Positions 7,341 to 15,492 of a DNA stretch of 64,000 nt are shown piece after piece. Under the pieces are notes generated by a model. That model was not told where the DNA came from. It did not search any database and saw only the letters and a list, made by a program, of their open reading frames with translations. The DNA comes from JAFGTP01 sp964498725 (GTDB taxonomy: Bacteria; Fidelibacterota; UBA2242; JAFGTP01). Each line of letters opens with the position of its first letter. The first letter of the stretch is position 1. The stretch covers positions 26,928-90,927 of the forward strand of contig CAZCHS010000004.1 in assembly GCA_964498725.1 (NCBI GenBank). Reading direction: 5' to 3'. Position numbers and translations under genes: made by a program.

Positions 7341-8354
7341 ATGAAAAAACAATTATTACTAATCCTTTTGATTTCAATTATGTTATTTACTTGTGGTCAA
7401 AAAGAAGAAAAATTTACATTTGAGCCAGGCACACAGGCTTATGAATTGGCCGATACTTTAGCAACTAAAATAGAACGCCTTGACCCAAAGAAAAATGATG
7501 TGTTGGTGAAGACGGAAGATTTTACTGTAACAGTAGGCGAAACACTGGAAGGTATTTTTCAGAATTTTGGTCCCAATGCAAACCAATTGGCCAGTATGCA
7601 ACCGGATGTTATCAAAAACATCATTATGAGCAATGCTAATGCTCTTGCGGAAAAGAAAATACTGGAAAACAAAGCCAAAGAAATGGGATACACTGTTGAT
7701 CAGGCGGAAATCGATTCGGTTATGCAATTGCAATATGATGCTGCCGGCGGAGAAGAATCTTTTAAACAGCGAATTGCTGAAAACAATATTGAATTATCTG
7801 TCGTCAGGGAATCAATTGAGAGCGGTATGCTGATCAGTGCCCTGATGGAAGATGAAATCAAAGAAGAAGATTTCGTCATTACAGAAGCTGAAATCAAAGC
7901 AAAATTTAATCCTGAATCCAGCCGACATGCGCAACATATTTTAATTGATACACGGCAGGATACAACAGCGGAACAAAAAGCCGCTGCCAAAAAAGAAATT
8001 GAAGCTGTCCTGGCCAAAGCCAAAATGGGCGATGATTTCGGTGAACTGGCAATAGAATACTCCGATTGCCCCAGTTCGGAAAAAGGTGGCGACCTGGGAA
8101 AAATAACCCGTGGACAAATGGTTCCTGCTTTCGATGAAGCGGTATTTGATATGGAAGTCGATGAAATCAGCGATGTTGTCGAAACCCAGTTTGGTTATCA
8201 TATTATTAAATTGAATAAAATTGATACTAATAAGTATGAGGACCAGCGCGAACAACTTAAAAATCAAGTTATCGACGATAAGAAAAAAACTGCTTACGAA
8301 GAATATCTGAATGAAATTAAAGAAAAAGTAAATTATCAGGAATTAACCCTGTAG
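7341..8354 (+). CDS. PpiC-type peptidyl-prolyl isomerase lipoprotein
   Basis: A 337-residue periplasmic foldase. A signal peptide ends in the lipobox-like IMLFTCGQ, so the protein is probably lipid-anchored like PrsA. The middle is a SurA_N-like helical chaperone region (IKNIIMSNANALAEKKILENKAKEMGY). Residues about 190-300 form a parvulin rotamase: SSRHAQHILIDT, DDFGELAIEYSDCPSSEKGGDLG, FGYHIIKL. It catalyses prolyl isomerisation and helps fold outer-membrane or secreted proteins. The ATG at 7341 is preferred because GGAG lies 6 bases upstream, while the ATG at 7335 is too close. A second parvulin occurs at 54916. A terminator follows at 8380. Confidence 0.92.
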   Translation: MKKQLLLILLISIMLFTCGQKEEKFTFEPGTQAYELADTLATKIERLDPKKNDVLVKTEDFTVTVGETLEGIFQNFGPNANQLASMQPDVIKNIIMSNANALAEKKILENKAKEMGYTVDQAEIDSVMQLQYDAAGGEESFKQRIAENNIELSVVRESIESGMLISALMEDEIKEEDFVITEAEIKAKFNPESSRHAQHILIDTRQDTTAEQKAAAKKEIEAVLAKAKMGDDFGELAIEYSDCPSSEKGGDLGKITRGQMVPAFDEAVFDMEVDEISDVVETQFGYHIIKLNKIDTNKYEDQREQLKNQVIDDKKKTAYEEYLNEIKEKVNYQELTL

Positions 8355-8379
8355 TCTAAAATTCTTTAAATTTTTATTT

Positions 8380-8416
8380 AAAAGGCTGAAATTATTAATT
8401 TTTCAGCCTTTTATTA
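8380..8416 (+). terminator. Rho-independent terminator after the PpiC-type gene
   Basis: AAAAGGCTGAAA and TTTCAGCCTTTT form a perfect 12-base-pair stem with a 9-base loop, 25 bases after the stop. Confidence 0.88.
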
Positions 8417-8430
8417 TTTAGGAGTAATAG

Positions 8431-9495
8431 ATGACAATAATCCAACCGACTTTTCTTGTTGATCTAAAAAAATGCAATCAAAACATTCAAAAAATTCTCG
8501 CCATTGCTGAAAAATATCAGTTGGACTTTCGCCCTCACTTTAAAACGCACCAATCATCGGTAATTGGCGAATTATTCAGAGAAGCCGGCATCACTAAGAT
8601 CACTGTGTCATCAGTGGATATGGCAGTGTTTTTTATCTCCCGGGGTTGGCGGGACATTACAATTGCTTTTCCATTGAACATTCTGGAAATGAAGCGGATC
8701 AATGCCCTGGCACAAAATGCCTCGATCAATCTATTAGCCGACCACATCTCTCACCTTGAGGCGATTCAGTCACATTTACAGCATCAGGCCGGTGTATTCA
8801 TTGAAATCGATACCGGCGATCACCGTACCGGGATTCAAGCGACAGACAAAGATAAAATCGCCGGGATGATCCAAAAAATCAATCGTACTGAATTCGCGAA
8901 TTTCAAAGGGTTTCTGACTCACGCCGGCCATACATACCATGCAAAAAATCAACAGGAAATCCTAAAGATTCACAATCACACTGTCCAGTATATGAATGAT
9001 CTCAAGACCTTATTCAGCGGCCACAACCCCATTGCCTCCATTGGTAATACACCCTCCTGCAGTATTGCCAGTAATTTTACCAATATTGATGAAATACGGC
9101 CGGGAAATTTTGTCTATTATGATTTGACACAACACACTCTGGGCGCCTGCCGCGAGAGTGAAATCGCGGTTGTACTGGCTGCCCCGGTCGTCTCCAAAAA
9201 ACCGGAAAAAAGTGAGATCATTGTTCATAGTGGCGGTGTCCATCTCTCTAAAGAATTCCTGAATTTCAATGGCCAATGTATTTACGGAAAAATAGTGCTT
9301 CTCAGAGAAAGAGGCTGGTCTGAATCATTGGATAATTGCTTTGTTACAAAATTATCACAAGAACACGGCACCATAAAGATCGATGAAAAATATTATAATC
9401 AATTAAATATTGGTGATGTGATTGGAATACTGCCGGTGCATTCCTGCATGACAGCCAATTTAATGAAAGAGAATACAAAATATATTATAAGGTGA
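8431..9495 (+). CDS. PLP-dependent D-threonine aldolase / D-serine dehydratase-like enzyme
   Basis: A 354-residue fold-type III PLP enzyme. The N-terminal alanine-racemase-like barrel carries the Schiff-base lysine in RPHFKTHQS. The barrel continues through EIDTGDHRTGI, FLTHAGHTYHA and GNTPSCS, which lies in the PLP phosphate region. The C-terminal D-serine dehydratase-like domain has VVSKKPEKSEIIVHSGGVHLSKE and the metal-binding PVHSCMTANLM (His and Cys ligands). Family members cleave D-threonine to glycine and acetaldehyde or dehydrate D-serine; sequence alone does not separate them. The start has GGAG 6 bases upstream. The 3' end overlaps the convergent MBL gene by 11 bases. Confidence 0.87.
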   Translation: MTIIQPTFLVDLKKCNQNIQKILAIAEKYQLDFRPHFKTHQSSVIGELFREAGITKITVSSVDMAVFFISRGWRDITIAFPLNILEMKRINALAQNASINLLADHISHLEAIQSHLQHQAGVFIEIDTGDHRTGIQATDKDKIAGMIQKINRTEFANFKGFLTHAGHTYHAKNQQEILKIHNHTVQYMNDLKTLFSGHNPIASIGNTPSCSIASNFTNIDEIRPGNFVYYDLTQHTLGACRESEIAVVLAAPVVSKKPEKSEIIVHSGGVHLSKEFLNFNGQCIYGKIVLLRERGWSESLDNCFVTKLSQEHGTIKIDEKYYNQLNIGDVIGILPVHSCMTANLMKENTKYIIR

Positions 9496-10417
9496 TTTTA
9501 AGTCCCTCGTAGGCCAATGCAATCTCGAGATTACCGGCAGGATAATGGGTTGTGTTATAAACACGGACCTTTTGTAAATTTTCCTGTATTTCCAGGTCGG
9601 TTTTGTCGGGATCATGGTGGAATAGTACCAACTTTTTCACGCCGGCGGCATTTGCTAAGTCCACACCTTTTTCGCCGGTGCAATGCCCATAGTCTTTTTT
9701 CTCCGCAATTTCCTCCGCGCTAAATTGGGAATCAAAGATCAGGACATCACCGTTTTTGCAAAAGGATTCCATCTCCGGAGTGACAGACTCAAAAAAGAGA
9801 TCAGTCATGTAAATAACTGACTTATTCTCCTGGCTCAACTTGTAGGCATAGGATTTTCCGGGATGATTTTGCAATAAATGGGTGATTTCACAATTATCAA
9901 TTTTAAAAGTATCACGGGATAAATGGTAGAAGGATTTTTTGGCTTTTAACAATTCAAATCCCACAGGAAAAAAGCGGTGGTCCTGCTGATATTCCAGGCG
10001 CAGTTTTAGCTTTTCCAAAGGACTATAAAATTTTAAATGGGATTTTTTATTATGGGCGGGTTGAAAAAAGGGTAATCCGGAAATATGGTCCCAATGGGTA
10101 TGGGAAAGAAAAATATGAAATTCATGGTTATATTTTTCCGGATGCCTTTCAATATATTTTCCCAGGGGCTTCATGCCACTGCCCATATCCATAATCAGGT
10201 TTTTATCTTCGGTGTTTATTTCAATACAGGAAGTATTTCCACCGATAGAGCCAAAATCCAATGGAGAAAGACCCTCCAGGAATTTCCGCAATTTATCATT
10301 GTCACTGAGTTTTTCATGAGATTTTTTTTGTGCCAGAAATATTAATTTCTCTTTGATTTGCTCTGTTGATATAGGTGTCGGAATAGAACCGCGAACACCC
10401 CAAAATTTTATTTCCAT
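9485..10417 (-). CDS. MBL-fold metallo-hydrolase
   Basis: A 310-residue metallo-beta-lactamase-fold hydrolase. It begins with the subgroup signature FWGVRGSIPTP, has GGNTSCIEI, the metal motif HxHxDH in FLSHTHWDHISGLPFF, and later aspartate and histidine ligands in YMTDLFFE and LFHHDPDKTD. Relatives act on phosphodiesters or small cyclic or nucleic-acid substrates; the substrate is unknown. ATG at 10417 (MEIKFWG) is the probable start; a TTG five codons upstream is possible, and neither has a strong ribosome site. It is divergent from the M28 peptidase and ends inside the tail of the PLP enzyme. Confidence 0.85.
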   Translation of the reverse strand: MEIKFWGVRGSIPTPISTEQIKEKLIFLAQKKSHEKLSDNDKLRKFLEGLSPLDFGSIGGNTSCIEINTEDKNLIMDMGSGMKPLGKYIERHPEKYNHEFHIFLSHTHWDHISGLPFFQPAHNKKSHLKFYSPLEKLKLRLEYQQDHRFFPVGFELLKAKKSFYHLSRDTFKIDNCEITHLLQNHPGKSYAYKLSQENKSVIYMTDLFFESVTPEMESFCKNGDVLIFDSQFSAEEIAEKKDYGHCTGEKGVDLANAAGVKKLVLFHHDPDKTDLEIQENLQKVRVYNTTHYPAGNLEIALAYEGLKITL

Positions 10418-10550
10418 AAATTTCTTTGTCAATTGTTAATAAATTACCCTTAATAATAATAGAATATATAAAATTGAAGTTTGATTTGGAACACTTAATG
10501 AAAAATATATTTGATTTTAAGGATAATTGATTTAGTTTTGCTGAAAAATT

Positions 10551-11498
10551 ATGAGGACAAACTTGATTGAAAAACTCTACCGGGAGGTTGATAACTTTCC
10601 TAAAAGAATCAGGCGAAAGGAAAAAAACCGGTTTTTGGATTATATCACTGAGAAAATAACCAATCTGGGATATGAAATTAAACAAACCAAAGGCCGTTAT
10701 ATTTTTAAATCAGTTAATCTGGAAACAGAAAATGATGATGCAGACATTATTCTTGGCGCTCATTATGATACGCCCACAATTCTACCATTTTTTTTCGAAT
10801 ATCTTTTTAAAATATTTGGCCATACACGACAATTCTTTATGATTTTCGGCCTATTCTTGCTGTATGCGGGGTTTAAATTTATTGCCAGTGAATTTCCCGA
10901 CTACAACTGGCTTTTCACCACAATAAAATATTTATTCTGGCTGTCCTTTATTACCATATTGATTCCCAACCCGAACAACAGGAATGATAATACAAGTGGT
11001 GTTGTAACACTATTGGCTGTGGCAGAAAAACTATCCCATTATGAACACTTAAAAAAAAGGGTCAAATTTGTTTTCTTTGATAACGAGGAACTGGGGCTGC
11101 TCGGTTCGTTTATGCAGGCCAAAAAATGGAAAAAGCAGCAGTTTCCGGCAAAGACCAAAAAATTTATCACAGTGGGCTGTGTCGGGCGCGGAGAAGTTCC
11201 GGTCATTATCTATCATAAAAAAGATACGCTTGCTAAAAATTTGCACGAAATATTTATCAAAAAATCCCAAAAGGCCCGAATCATCCGGCTGCCTTTTTAT
11301 CCCCTTTCCGACAATTATATTTTGGGAAGTTCCGGCGCTGTCAATATATCCTGGATGGATAAAACAGTGATTCCCGGCGGATATTATATCAGGAATATCC
11401 ATTCTCCCAAAGACAAAGATGTTGATTATAATAAATTAGAAATAGTCACCAATGTCCTGTTTGAATTATTCAAACAAGGGAACGGCCATGAAAAATAA
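10551..11498 (+). CDS. M28-family peptidase with inserted transmembrane hairpin
   Basis: A 315-residue zinc peptidase-like protein. The metal residues fit family M28: H71 and D73 in GAHYDT, D146 in NRNDNTSGV, E179-E180 in FFDNEELGLLGS, and a late histidine in RNIHSPKDKD. Between the first two motifs lie about 70 residues containing two hydrophobic spans (roughly 94-112 and 122-140), where ordinary M28 enzymes have a short loop. There is no signal peptide. This suggests a membrane-anchored aminopeptidase with a cytoplasm-facing active site, though topology is inferred. It overlaps the start of rarD by 11 bases, so translation is probably coupled. Confidence 0.82.
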   Translation: MRTNLIEKLYREVDNFPKRIRRKEKNRFLDYITEKITNLGYEIKQTKGRYIFKSVNLETENDDADIILGAHYDTPTILPFFFEYLFKIFGHTRQFFMIFGLFLLYAGFKFIASEFPDYNWLFTTIKYLFWLSFITILIPNPNNRNDNTSGVVTLLAVAEKLSHYEHLKKRVKFVFFDNEELGLLGSFMQAKKWKKQQFPAKTKKFITVGCVGRGEVPVIIYHKKDTLAKNLHEIFIKKSQKARIIRLPFYPLSDNYILGSSGAVNISWMDKTVIPGGYYIRNIHSPKDKDVDYNKLEIVTNVLFELFKQGNGHEK

Positions 11499-12357
11499 CC
11501 CGTTAATAGGTTATTTCTACACCTTCCTGGCCTTCCTGATCTGGGGACTTCTGCCGGTTTACTGGAAGCAATTAAGCCATGTTACGGCCCTTGAAATTCT
11601 TGTCAACCGAATTCTCTGGACCTTTGTTATATTATTTATTTTGGTATTGATCAAATATCGTCAGTATATATTGCAAATCATAAAAACAAATAAGGGTTTT
11701 AAATACCTATTGGTTTCCGCTGTTTTCCTTGGCACCAACTGGTATCTGTTCATTTACGCCATTAGTATCAATCGAATTCTGGATGCCAGCCTGGGGTATT
11801 ACATAAATCCGCTGGTGAGCGTATTATTAGGCGTGATCTTTCTCAAAGAAAAACTCCCGAAGCCCCAGATTGTGGCGGTGATACTGGCAATGATCGGCGT
11901 GCTCTACCTGACCTTGAATTTCGGACGATTGCCACTCCTCTCTCTGACATTAGCCTTTTCGTTCGGTTCCTATGGTTTGATCCGGAAAAAGATCAATATC
12001 AAACCGATTCCGGCGGTCATGATAGAATCACTGCTCCTTTTTCCACTTTTCCTGCTTATCTTTATTCTTTCAATTGATTCATTTCAGGAGATAATGTTTT
12101 TCAATTCAAATCCTTATACTATATTTTTACTGATCGGTGCGGGTGTGGTGACATTGGTTCCACTGGTTTTTTACGGCCAGGGGGTCACGATGATTCCGCT
12201 GAAGAGTGTCGGCTTTATTCAATACATCACACCAACATTTATGCTGCTTATTGGTACCATTATTTATGGAGAGCCATTTACAACCGTGCATTTAATTAGT
12301 TTTGTTTTTATATGGGTAGCGTTGGGGATTTATACCTGGTCGGTGTTCCGAAGGTGA
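11488..12357 (+). CDS. rarD: RarD-like EamA/DMT-family permease
   Basis: A 289-residue inner-membrane protein with about ten spans. The start matches RarD: FYTFLAFLIWGLLPVYWKQLSHVTALEILVNRILWTFVILF. The second EamA half includes FLLIGAGVVTLVPLVFYGQGV and a GFIQYITPTFMLLIG ending. RarD proteins were named from chloramphenicol-sensitivity work and probably move small metabolites; the substrate is unknown. The ATG at 11488 has AAGGGA upstream and overlaps the peptidase stop. It is the last gene of this unit; the convergent parE ends 16 bases away. Confidence 0.85.
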   Translation: MKNNPLIGYFYTFLAFLIWGLLPVYWKQLSHVTALEILVNRILWTFVILFILVLIKYRQYILQIIKTNKGFKYLLVSAVFLGTNWYLFIYAISINRILDASLGYYINPLVSVLLGVIFLKEKLPKPQIVAVILAMIGVLYLTLNFGRLPLLSLTLAFSFGSYGLIRKKINIKPIPAVMIESLLLFPLFLLIFILSIDSFQEIMFFNSNPYTIFLLIGAGVVTLVPLVFYGQGVTMIPLKSVGFIQYITPTFMLLIGTIIYGEPFTTVHLISFVFIWVALGIYTWSVFRR

Positions 12358-12372
12358 TTATTATTCCAATCA

Positions 12373-12693
12373 TCACTTTAATAACCTGGATAATAACACA
12401 TCTTCAAAACCTCTTCTGCTATCAATTACTGCCAGAATAAAAATAGCATCTTGTTCAACTTTATAAATGATACGCCATTTAGTCACAATAATTTCACGAT
12501 AGATAGTAATATGATAGCGCCTAAATTCGGGAACGATACGGCCCTGTTTTGGAAAATGAGTTAACTTTTCACAATTGTTTCTAATCTCAGTAAAAATATT
12601 CATTGCAGTTTCCATACTATCTTCAGCAATGAAATCAATAATCTCCTCCAAATCACAGGAAGCAACTTTTGTCCATTGAACTGAAAATTTCAT
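12373..12693 (-). CDS. ParE/RelE-superfamily toxin
   Basis: A 106-residue protein: FSVQWTKVASCDLEEIIDFIAEDSMETA, then FPKQGRIVPEF and YREIIVTKWRIIYKVEQDAIFILAVIDSRRG. This is the plasmid-stabilisation (ParE/RelE) fold. ParE toxins poison DNA gyrase and RelE toxins cleave ribosome-bound mRNA; which applies cannot be decided, although the long EIIDFIAE helix looks ParE-like. The start overlaps the stop of the Phd-type antitoxin gene by 4 bases, the standard antitoxin-first arrangement. Confidence 0.9.
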   Translation of the reverse strand: MKFSVQWTKVASCDLEEIIDFIAEDSMETAMNIFTEIRNNCEKLTHFPKQGRIVPEFRRYHITIYREIIVTKWRIIYKVEQDAIFILAVIDSRRGFEDVLLSRLLK

Positions 12694-12962
12694 TTTTCTA
12701 ATTTTCCCTGAATCCGATTAAATACAACAGATTGTTCTTCATAATTTTTTGATTCAATATCCTTTTCACCCTGGGCAATAATTTTAAGCAATTTCAACGA
12801 ATTATTGAGGTTATCATAACTCTCGGGGTCCATGATAACCGCTTTTGCTTCACCGTTCTGAGTAACATAAACAGGATTTTTGGACTCGTTCACCTGGGAT
12901 AAAATTTCACTGGCATTGGCTTTCACATAGGAAATTGATCGAATATCTTTTTTTAATTGCAT
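12690..12962 (-). CDS. Phd/YefM-family antitoxin
   Basis: A 90-residue antitoxin. The N-terminal DNA-binding fold shows RSISYVKANASEILSQVNESKNPVYVTQNGEAKAVIMDPESYDNL, the Phd/YefM signature; the C-terminal helix (QGEKDIESKNYEEQSVVFNRI) should wrap the toxin. It probably represses its own promoter together with the toxin. The ATG at 12962 follows GGAGG by 5 bases, better than the ATG 12 bases upstream. Confidence 0.92.
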   Translation of the reverse strand: MQLKKDIRSISYVKANASEILSQVNESKNPVYVTQNGEAKAVIMDPESYDNLNNSLKLLKIIAQGEKDIESKNYEEQSVVFNRIQGKLEK

Positions 12963-13081
12963 AAATACCTCCAATGACTGAATTTAGTATCTAATTTAGT
13001 TAATCACAAAAATTTTTTGGCTATTATATTTTAACTGACCTTTTTATGGAAGATTCTTCTATAAATTACTAGATTACAACC

Positions 13082-14701
13082 ATGAAAATATGCCTGATAC
13101 AGCCACCCATCGATGATTTTTACACCACAGAAATCCGCAATATTCCTTTGGGTTTACTCTTAGTCGGCGCACAATTGAAAAACCACGAAGTATCATTGAC
13201 AGACCTCAGAAAAGGTAAAATACGAGCCATAGCATTTCCAGAGGAATTTACGGAATTAAAAAAATATTACCGTCAGGATGATAAATCACCATTCGGACTC
13301 TATAAAAATTATTCCCGGTTTGGTTACAAAAAAGAGGAGTTTGACGAAATCATTCCTGTAGATATTGATATTTTTGGGATCAGCGCGAATTTCACCACCT
13401 ATTCCGATAATGTAATTGAAGTCATTGATTTTCTGCGCAATCAGCGTCCAAAGGCACAAATCATTGTCGGTGGTCATGCCTGCGCTGCAACACCGGGATA
13501 TTTCATCCTATATGGCGCTGACTTTGAAATTTACGGCGAAGGCGAACTGACATTCCAGGATCTGATTGAGGCCATTTCCAAAAAACAAGCAAACCTCTCG
13601 CCTATTCCCAACCTGGTCTGGAAAAAGGATAAAAAGATAGTCATCAATGAACAGAAATTTATAATCAATCTTGATGATCTGGCTTTTGCCGATTATAATA
13701 TTCCCGGCACTCCTGTATATTCTTTTGGTCGAAAAAAACACGCCATGCTGATGATCAGCCGCGGTTGCCCTAATCAATGCAGTTTCTGCTCAATTCATCA
13801 AGTGATGGGATACCGATACCGTACGCGCAGTGTTGACAATGTTATTGCAGAAATTGATGAGAAAATTCAGCAGGGTTTTCGCTCCTTTGATTTTGAGGAT
13901 GACCATTTTGGCGGTAGAAAAAAATGGCTCAATGAATTTCTCGACAGAATTATCGAAAATTATTCAGAATATGATCTTACTTTTCAGGCAATGAACGGCA
14001 TTACAGCCACAAATCTCGATGAAAATTTATTGGTCAAGATGAAACAGGCCGGCTTTTCATCCTTAAACCTGGCGCTGGTCAGTGAAAAGGAAATTGAACA
14101 AGACTACCTTAATCGACCTTTTAATACAGAAAAATTCACCGACCTGGTTTTTCTTGCTAAAAAACATGATTTTTTTGTTACCGCATATATTATTTTAGGA
14201 CTGCCGGGGCACACCCTTGAACAAATGCTGAATTCGATATTGTTCCTGGGGGAACTGCCGGTTTTGATCGGGCCGTCTTTTTTCTACCTGGTGCCAAAAA
14301 CCAGAATTTTTGATGATTGCCAAAAACAGAATAAAATTCCTGCAAATATTAAGATGTTTCGATCTTCTTATATGCCCTATGAAACAGATAAATTTTCCCG
14401 ATCAGACCTGATGACACTGTTTCGTATTACACGAATCATAAATTTCCGCAAGGAAACAAAAAATGTAAATTTTGTTCCTGACTACGAAATCTCCGGAGAC
14501 ATACTTACAGTTTCAACAAATATCGATAGTAATGGCAAGAGAATTCAATTGGGAAATGCACTGTTGAAGCTGCTGCAAACTTCCGGGAAAGTATTTGGAA
14601 TAAAAAAACTTCAAAAAAATCGTTATCAATTAAGAGAAGAGAATGTGAATCAATCGTTGGTAGAATTATTTTTATCACGATTGAAAAAGGTACAGATTTG
14701 A
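13082..14701 (+). CDS. B12-binding-domain radical SAM protein
   Basis: A 539-residue protein. An N-terminal cobalamin-binding-like Rossmann domain (MKICLIQPPIDDFYT through QIIVGGHACAATPGYFILYGADFEIYGEGE) is followed by a radical SAM barrel with cluster cysteines C229, C233 and C236 in SRGCPNQCSFCSIHQ and the DFEDDHFGG segment. The C-terminus is specific, with no recognised domain. Class B radical SAM enzymes methylate unreactive carbons or rearrange substrates; the substrate is unknown. It stands alone between two toxin-antitoxin modules. Confidence 0.85.
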   Translation: MKICLIQPPIDDFYTTEIRNIPLGLLLVGAQLKNHEVSLTDLRKGKIRAIAFPEEFTELKKYYRQDDKSPFGLYKNYSRFGYKKEEFDEIIPVDIDIFGISANFTTYSDNVIEVIDFLRNQRPKAQIIVGGHACAATPGYFILYGADFEIYGEGELTFQDLIEAISKKQANLSPIPNLVWKKDKKIVINEQKFIINLDDLAFADYNIPGTPVYSFGRKKHAMLMISRGCPNQCSFCSIHQVMGYRYRTRSVDNVIAEIDEKIQQGFRSFDFEDDHFGGRKKWLNEFLDRIIENYSEYDLTFQAMNGITATNLDENLLVKMKQAGFSSLNLALVSEKEIEQDYLNRPFNTEKFTDLVFLAKKHDFFVTAYIILGLPGHTLEQMLNSILFLGELPVLIGPSFFYLVPKTRIFDDCQKQNKIPANIKMFRSSYMPYETDKFSRSDLMTLFRITRIINFRKETKNVNFVPDYEISGDILTVSTNIDSNGKRIQLGNALLKLLQTSGKVFGIKKLQKNRYQLREENVNQSLVELFLSRLKKVQI

Positions 14702-14956
14702 CTGTAATAGAGTAGGATAAAGTAGAACTTCCAAATGAATTTTCCATTCTTAGTCACTAAACAGGCGTTTGTAAACCAGCAGTTGTCTGTTTTAAAATTT
14801 ACGATATAATCCTTGAATAGGATTTTTCTGATTAGCAATTCAATTTCTATAGCAAGACTGAATTACATCCTGATTAAAAATCACCTTCTTCTTTTAATCT
14901 ATTGATGATTTAATATTTTACCTTTAATTTAAAACAAAATTATTTGGAGAAATCAA

Positions 14957-15166
14957 ATGAAAAAATCCTTTACTTTAGAATATTGGCAAGATGATAAATG
15001 GTTTGTTGGCAAACTCAAAGAGATCCCAGGAGTATTTAGTCAGGGTGAAACACTGAATGAATTGTTTGAAAACATTCAGGATGCTTACAATATGATGGTG
15101 GAGAGTTCTGATTTAAGTATCGATCATCCTGATTCTAAAATTATTGAATTGGGAATTGAAATTTGA
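14957..15166 (+). CDS. hicB: HicB-family antitoxin
   Basis: A 69-residue partial-RNase-H-fold protein: FTLEYWQDDKWFVGKLKEIPGVFSQGETLNELFENIQDAYNMMVES. HicB-type antitoxins bind and neutralise HicA; this short form lacks a separate DNA-binding domain. TTTGGAGAAAT precedes the ATG. Its stop TGA overlaps the TTG start of hicA. Here the antitoxin precedes the toxin, the reverse of the classical hicAB order but common among short HicB forms. Confidence 0.88.
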   Translation: MKKSFTLEYWQDDKWFVGKLKEIPGVFSQGETLNELFENIQDAYNMMVESSDLSIDHPDSKIIELGIEI

Positions 15167-15342
15167 AAAGAACAATTCTTCTTAAATATCTGGTTAAAAA
15201 TCACTGTATACTTAAAAGACATGGCAGCAAACATGATATCTATGTCAATATCATTACAGGAAAACAAACACCAATCCCCAGACATTCAGAAATCAGCGAG
15301 TCACTTGCGAAATTGATCAAGAAGCAGTTGGGAGTTGATTAA
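15163..15342 (+). CDS. hicA: HicA-family mRNA interferase toxin (TTG start)
   Basis: A 59-residue frame that begins with TTG inside the last codons of hicB (TTGA overlap) and ends TTGATTAA. It reads KRTILLKYLVKNHCILKRHGSKHDIYVN, then TPIPRHSEISESLAKLIKKQLGV, the compact double-stranded-RNA-binding fold of HicA with the catalytic-histidine context RHGSKHDIY. HicA cleaves mRNA during stress. The small size and TTG start make it easy to miss. With hicB it forms a complete type II toxin-antitoxin pair. Confidence 0.85.
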   Translation: MKRTILLKYLVKNHCILKRHGSKHDIYVNIITGKQTPIPRHSEISESLAKLIKKQLGVD

Positions 15343-15440
15343 AACCTTTTGCAAGATTTATTTACAACACATCGGATCAACAACTTACCAAATTGTTAAA
15401 TATTCATTTCACAGTTAAAAAAATACAGACGTAATTGCTA

Positions 15441-15471
15441 AAAAGAAGAGGCTGCCTTACGACAGCCTCTT
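15441..15471 (-). terminator. Terminator after the PorV-like gene
   Basis: AAGAGGCTG and CAGCCTCTT form a 9-base-pair stem; on the minus strand it is followed by CTTTTTAG. It lies 22 bases past the stop of the minus-strand operon 15493-22972 and may also end hicBA from the other side. Confidence 0.75.
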
Positions 15472-15492
15472 TAGGTCAAGTAAGGGGCTACA

